Assembly (NCBI RefSeq): GCF_910592395.1
Contig: NC_088314.1
Span: 6,758,001-6,822,000, forward strand
Source: Lineus longissimus
Taxonomy: Eukaryota; Nemertea; Pilidiophora; Heteronemertea; Lineidae
Length of the DNA stretch: 64,000 nucleotides
Reading direction: 5' to 3'
The notes below the pieces were generated by a model that saw nothing but the letters and a program-made list of their open reading frames with translations, searched no databases and was not told the origin of the DNA. Shown in pieces: positions 58,246 through 64,000 of this stretch. Both the position numbers and the translations under genes were made by a program. Within the stretch, counting starts at the first letter, position 1, and every line of letters begins with the position of its first letter.

Positions 58246-58322
58246 TTAAAAGCTGCCATTGTCCAAGTTCCTTTTGTCACAACTCTTGAAAAGGCTCTAA
58301 TCAAAGCAAGCAAAGGATATTT

Positions 58323-61300
58323 ATGAATGCGAATGTCCTCTCCAGTCCTTTGTCACCTCCAAATATGTCGGACTGTCTCCTCTCCACCCATCTAATCTTA
58401 TCATTTTGGTCAAACAAAATGTCTTCTGTGATCACTGAATGCGATGTCCTCTCCAGTTCTCTGTCTTACTGCCCAACATCTCCGGCTGTAGTGTCCCAGG
58501 ACGTCTTCAGTAACCTCTCCATTCGAATGCCTCTTGTACAGTCTTCTGTCTCTCATCTGCTTAATGCACCTCAAAAAGTCTTCTGTCGTCTCCAAAAGCG
58601 AATGCGTGTACTGTCTCCTGTGTGTACTGTCGCCTCTCAACGCGAAAGTTCTCTCCTGTCGGTCCTCAGTCACACCTCAAAATATCAGGCAGTCACTGGA
58701 CGTCTTCTGTATAGAGCCATTTGCATTCAGGGGCGACCGAATACATCTCGAGAAAGCATGAGGTGTTAGGGGGTGGAGCGGCTTAAAGACAACGAGAAAA
58801 GGACGGAAGACAGTATGCATCCGCTTTTCGAAGCGACACCAATACGTTTCCGGGTACCTTGAGCAGACGATATAGGACAGAGGATAGTTGTAGAGGCATT
58901 GGCATTAAGAGGCGACGGAGGTCGTCCAAAGACAGCCTGATATGTGGTGAGACAGAGGGCAGGAGAGGAGAGGACATTCGCATTCAGAGACGACAGAACA
59001 CGTTTTTTTGATGCGTGTAATGTTTCCTGTCCTTTTCTCCCTGTCTTTAAAGCACTTCAAAGTGTCTTCTGTCGCCTCTGAATGCAAATCATGCATCTGC
59101 GTCCTCCGTCACCTCTCAACACCTTATGCTATCACTGGACAATTTTTGTCGCCCCTGAATGCGAATGGCTCGACTGTCTTCTGGGCCATCTCTTCATCTT
59201 ATCCCACCCCAAAACGCATTCAGAGGCGACAGAAGACACTTTGAAGTGCTTTAAAGACAAGGAGAAAAAGAACAGGAGACAGTACACGCATTCGCTTTTG
59301 GAGGCGACAGAAGACTTTTTGAGGTGCATTAAGCAGATGAGAGACAGAAGACTGTACAAGAGGCATTCGAATGTAGAGGCTACAGAAGACGTCCTGGGAC
59401 ACTACAGCCTAAGATGTTGGGCAGTAAGACAGAGAACAGGAGAGGACATCGCATTCAGTGATCACAGAAGACATTTTGTTTGACCAAAATGATGAGATTG
59501 GATGGGTGGAGAATAGACAGTCTGAGATATTTGTAGGTGACAAAGGACTGGAGAGGACATTCGCATTCAGAAAAGATGATGCAAATAGGCTCCGATTCGC
59601 TTGTGATGCACTCGCCGGAAAAAGGAACATTTCGAGAGGGTATAATGACTGAAAAATACATATTGGCTGTGGACGTCCTGGTAACAGACATAGCGCGCAC
59701 CGACTTAGTTGTTGGCCGCAGTCCTACCTCATCATCTTAGTCCACCAAAATATTTTCTGCCGTCGATCTCTGAATGCGAATGTCCTCTCCTGTCCTCAGC
59801 CACTTCCCAATATCTCAGACGATCCCTGCCTCCGTCGCCTCTCAACGCGAAAGTTCTCTCCTGTCGGTCCTCAGTCACACCTCAACATATCAGGCAGTCA
59901 CTGGACGTCTTCTGTAGAGCCATTTGCATTCAGGGGAGACCGAATACATCTCGAGAAAGCATGAGGTGTTAGGGGGTGGAGCGGCTTAAAGACAATGAGA
60001 AAAGGACGGAAGACAGTATGCATCCGCTTTTCGAAGCGACACCAATACGTTTCCGGGTACCTTGAGCCAACGAGATAGGACAGAGGATAGTTGTAGAGGC
60101 ATTGGCATTAAGAGGCGACGGAGGTCGTCCAGAGACAGCCTGATATGTTGGGAGGTGAGACAGAGGGCAGGAGAGGAGAGGACATTCGCATTCAGACGAC
60201 AGAAGACGTTTTTTGATGGCATAGAGTTGAGATTGGACGGAGAACGTAGAAGCATTCGCATGCAGAGATGACAGAAGACGTCCAGGGAAAGCCTGATATG
60301 CTCGGAGGTCACCAAGGACAGGAGAGGACAGTTGAATTCAGAGGAGACATAACGTTTTGAGGTGGGAGAAGATGAAGAGATGGCCCAGAAGACAGTCGAG
60401 CCATTCGCATTCAGGGGCGACAAAAATTGTCCAGTGATAGCATAAGGTGTTGGGAGGTGACTGAGGACGCAGATGCATGATTTGCATTCAGAGGCGACAT
60501 AAGACACTTTGAAGTGCTTTAAAGACAGGGAGAAAAGGACAGGAGACAGTACACGCATTCGCTTTTTGGAGGCGACAGAAGACTTTTTGAGGTGCATTAA
60601 GCAGATGAGAGACAGAAGACTGTACAAGAGGCATTCGAATGTAGAGGCTACAGAAGACGTCCTGGGACACTACAGCCTAAGATGTTGGGCAGTAAGACAG
60701 ATAACAGGAGAGGACATCGCATTCAGTGATCACAGAAGACATTTTGTTTGACCAAAATGATGAGATTGGATGGGTGGAGAGGAGACAGTCTGAGATATTT
60801 GGAGGTGACAAAGGACTGGAGAGGACATTCGCATTCAGAAAAGATGATGCAAATGGGTTCCGATTCGCTTGTGATGCACTCGCCGGAAAAAGGAACATTT
60901 CGAGAGGGAATAATGACTGAAAAATACATATTGGCTCTGGACGTCCTGGTAACAGACATAGCGTGCACCGACTTAGTTGTTGGCCGCAGTCCTACCTCAT
61001 CATCTTAGTCCACCAAAATATTTTCTGCCGTCGATCTCTGAATACGAATGTCCTCTCCTGTCCTCAGCCACCTCCCAATATCTCAGACTATTCCTGCCTC
61101 CGTCGCCTCTCAACGCGTAAGTTCTCTCCTGTCGGTCCTCAGTCACACCTCAACATATCAGGCAGTCACTGGACGTCTTCTGTAGAGCCATTTGCATTCA
61201 GGGGCGACCGAATACATCTCGAGAAAGCATGAGGTGTTAGAGGGTGGAGTGGCTTAAAGACAATGAGAAAAGGACGGAAGACAGTATGCATCCGCTTTTC

Positions 61301-64000
61301 AAAGCGACACCAATACGTTTCCGGGTACCTTGAGCAGACGAGATAGGACAGAGGATAGTGGTAGAGGCATTGGCATTAAGAGGCGACGGAGGTCGTCCAG
61401 AGACAGCCTGATATGTTGGGAGGTGAGACAGAGGGCAGGAGAGGAGAGGACATTCGCATTCAGAGACGACAGAAGACGTTTTTTGATGGCATAGATGTTG
61501 AGATTGGACGGAGGACGTAGAAGCATTCGCATGCAGAGATGACAGAAGACGTCCAGGGAAAGCCTGATATGCTCGGAGGTCACCAAGGACAGGAGAGGAC
61601 AGTTGAATTCAGAGGTGACATAACGTTTTGAGGTGGGATAAGATGAAGAGATGGCCCAGAAGACAGTCGAGCCATTCGCATTCAGGGGCGACAAAAATTG
61701 TCCAGTGATAGCATAAGGTGTTGGGAGGTGACTGAGGACGCAGATGCATGATTTGCATTCAGAGGCGACAGAAGACACTTTGAAGTGCTTTAAAGACAAG
61801 GAGAAAAAGAACAGGAGACAGCACACGCATTCGCTTTTTGGAGGCGACAGAAGACTTTTTGAGGTGCATTAAGCAGATGAGAGACAGAAGACTGTACAAG
61901 AGGCATTCGAATGTAGAGGCTACAGAAGACGTCCTGGGACACTACAGCCTAAGATGTTGGGCAGTAAGACAGATAACAGGAGAGGACATCGCATTCAGTG
62001 ATCACAGAAGACATTTTGTTTGACCAAATGATGAGATTGGATGGGTGGAGAGGAGACAGTCTGAGATATTTGCAGGTGACAAAGGACTGGAGAGGACATT
62101 CGCATTCAGAAAAAAAGATGCAAATGGGTTCCGATTCGCTTGTGATGCACTCGCCGGAAAAAGGAACATTTCGAGAGGGTAAAATGACTGAAAAATACAT
62201 ATTGGCTGTGGACGTCCTGGTAACAGACATAGCGCGCACCGACTTAGTTGTTGGCCGCAGTCCTACCTCATCATCTTAGTCCACCAAAATATTTTCTGCC
62301 GTCGATCTCTGAATGCGAATGTCCTCTCTTGTCCTCAGCCACTTCGCAATATCTCAGACTATCCCTGCCTCCGTCGCCTCTCAACGCGAAAGTTCTCTCC
62401 TGTCGGTCCTCAGTCACACCTCAACATATCAGGCAGTCACTGGACGTCTTCTGTAGAGCCATTTGCATTCAGGGGAGACCGAATACATCTCGAGAAAGCA
62501 TGAGGTGTTAGGGGGTGGAGCGGCTTAAAGACAATGAGAAAAGGACGGAAGACAGTATGCATCCGCTTTTCGAAGCGACACCAATACGTTTTCGGGTACC
62601 TTGAGCAGATGAGATAGGACAGAGGATAGTTGTAGAGGCATTGGCATTAAGAGGCGACGGAGGTCGTCCAGAGACAGCCTGATATGTTGGAATGTGAGAC
62701 AGGGGGCATGAGAGGAGAGGACATTCGCATTCAGAGACGACAGGAGACGTTTTTTGATGGCATAGATGTTGAGATTGGACGGAGGACGTAGAAGCATTCG
62801 CATGCAGAGATGACGGAAGACGTCCAGGGAAAGCCTGATATGCTCGGAGGTCACCAAGGACAGGAGAGGACAGTTGAATTCAGAGGAGACATAACGTTTT
62901 GAGGTGGGAGAAGATGAAGAGATGGCCCAGAAGACAGTCGAGCCATTCGCATTCAGGGGCGACAAAAATTGTCCAGTGATAGCATAAGGTGTTGGGAGGT
63001 GACTGAGGACGCAGATGCATGATTTGCATTCAGAGGCGACAGAAGACACTTTGAAGTGCTTTAAAGACAAGGAGAAAAAGAACAGGAGACAGTACACGCA
63101 TTCGCTTTTGGAGGCGACAGAAGACTTTTTGAGGTGCATTAAGCAGATGAGAGACAGAAGACTGTACAAGAGGCATTCGAATGTAGAGGCTACAGAAGAC
63201 GTCCTGGGACACTACAGCCTAAGATGTTGGGCAGTAAGACAGATAACAGGAGAGGACATCGCATTCAGTGATCACAGAAGACATTTTGTTTGACCAAAAT
63301 GATGAGATTGGATGGGTGGAGAGGAGACAGTCTGAGATATTTGGAGGTGACAAAGGACTGGAGAGGACATTCGCATTCAGAAAAGATGATGCAAATGGGT
63401 TCCGATTCGCTTGTGATGCACTCGCCGGAAAAAGGAACATTTCGAGAGGGTATAATGACTGAAAAATACATATTGGCTCTGGACGTCCTGGTAACAGACA
63501 TAGCGCGCACCGACTTAGTTGTTGGCCGCAGTACTACCTCATCATCTTAGTCCACCAAAATATTTTCTGCCGTCGATCTCTGAATGCGAATGTCCTCTCC
63601 TGTCCTCAGCCACCTTCCAATATCTCAGACTATCCCTGCCTCCGTCGCCTCTCAACGCGAAAGTTCTCTCCTGTCAGTCCTCAGTCACACCTCAACATAT
63701 CAGGCAGTCACTGGACGTCTTCTGTAGAGCCATTTGCATTCAGGGGAGACCGAATACATCTCGAGAAAGCATGAGGTGTTAGGGGGAGGAGCGGCTTAAA
63801 GACAATGAGAAAAGGACGGAAGACAGTATGCATCCGCTTTTCGAAGCGACACCAGTACGTTTCCGGGTACCTTGAGCAGATGAGATAGGACAGAGTATAG
63901 TTGTAGAGGCATTGGCATTAAGAGGCGACGGAGGTCGTCCAGAGACAGCCTGATATGTTGGGAGGTGAGACAGAGGGCAGGAGAGGAGAGAACATTCGCA
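58323..64000. repeat. Higher-order tandem satellite array (runs off window)
   Basis: The landmark GAGCCATTTGCATTC recurs at 58714, 59917, 61185, 62456 and 63727, spacings 1203, 1268, 1271 and 1271. This shows a large unit of about 1.27 kb in at least four copies; neighbouring internal copies are nearly identical. Each unit is itself made of diverged monomers of roughly 70-95 bases. Their core is CATTCAGAGGCGACAGAAG followed by AC, then a CCTGATATG-TGGGAGGTGA part and an AGGACAGGAGAGGACA part. Within the unit the first two thirds of the monomers are in one orientation and the last third inverted (for example 61035-61180). Many long open frames on both strands come from the monomer length being near a multiple of three and are not genes. 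Confidence 0.92.

Noticed and set aside
58323-64000. Long open frames in the satellite (for example 59986-60627 and 62525-63169 on minus)
   Set aside because: They recur once per 1.27-kb unit, appear on both strands and come from monomers close to a multiple of three; no domain, start context or splice logic.

Overview
This is eukaryotic, animal DNA: every gene is split by GT-AG introns, and the families present are metazoan (adhesion GPCR, ZP-domain protein, PAN/apple modules, vanin/biotinidase, ABCD1-type peroxisomal transporter). CNBD2 and REDIC1 orthologues, tRNA-derived SINE-like elements and very frequent TACATGTA words suggest an invertebrate deuterostome, with amphioxus the most likely. 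That placement is inference; no species-diagnostic sequence was seen.

Layout, left to right. A 5'-truncated adhesion GPCR gene (+, 311-6714) is followed by a decayed non-LTR retrotransposon 3' end (about 7100-7878). Next come an SDR dehydrogenase (-, 8202-11071), a vanin/biotinidase-like amidase (+, 11932-13873) and, tail to tail with it, a CNBD2 orthologue (-, 14395-20618) whose intron holds a tRNA-Gln-like pseudogene. A serine/arginine-rich ORF with many PKA-type motifs lies at 22045-23145 (-), and a three-exon class A GPCR at 25597-27560 (-). Two secreted or surface protein genes follow on +: a 16-exon PAN/EGF/ZP transmembrane protein (28539-35703) and a small two-PAN protein (36405-37893).

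The right half starts with a very large REDIC1 (C12orf40) orthologue (-, 38443-50661). Its first exon lies beyond a full-length piggyBac transposon (47798-50423) inserted in intron 1. About 300 bp away and divergent is an ABCD1/ABCD2 peroxisomal transporter (+, 50966-56964). From 58323 to the window edge runs a nested satellite array: monomers of roughly 70-95 bp, in both orientations, are organised into a higher-order unit of about 1.27 kb.

Exon boundaries were assigned by hand from GT-AG sites, reading-phase continuity and family resemblance. In all ten multi-exon models the phases close; the models that have both ends give a continuous protein from ATG to stop. There is no operon logic: neighbouring genes are functionally unrelated apart from possible germline links (CNBD2, REDIC1) and a likely shared REDIC1/ABCD1 promoter.
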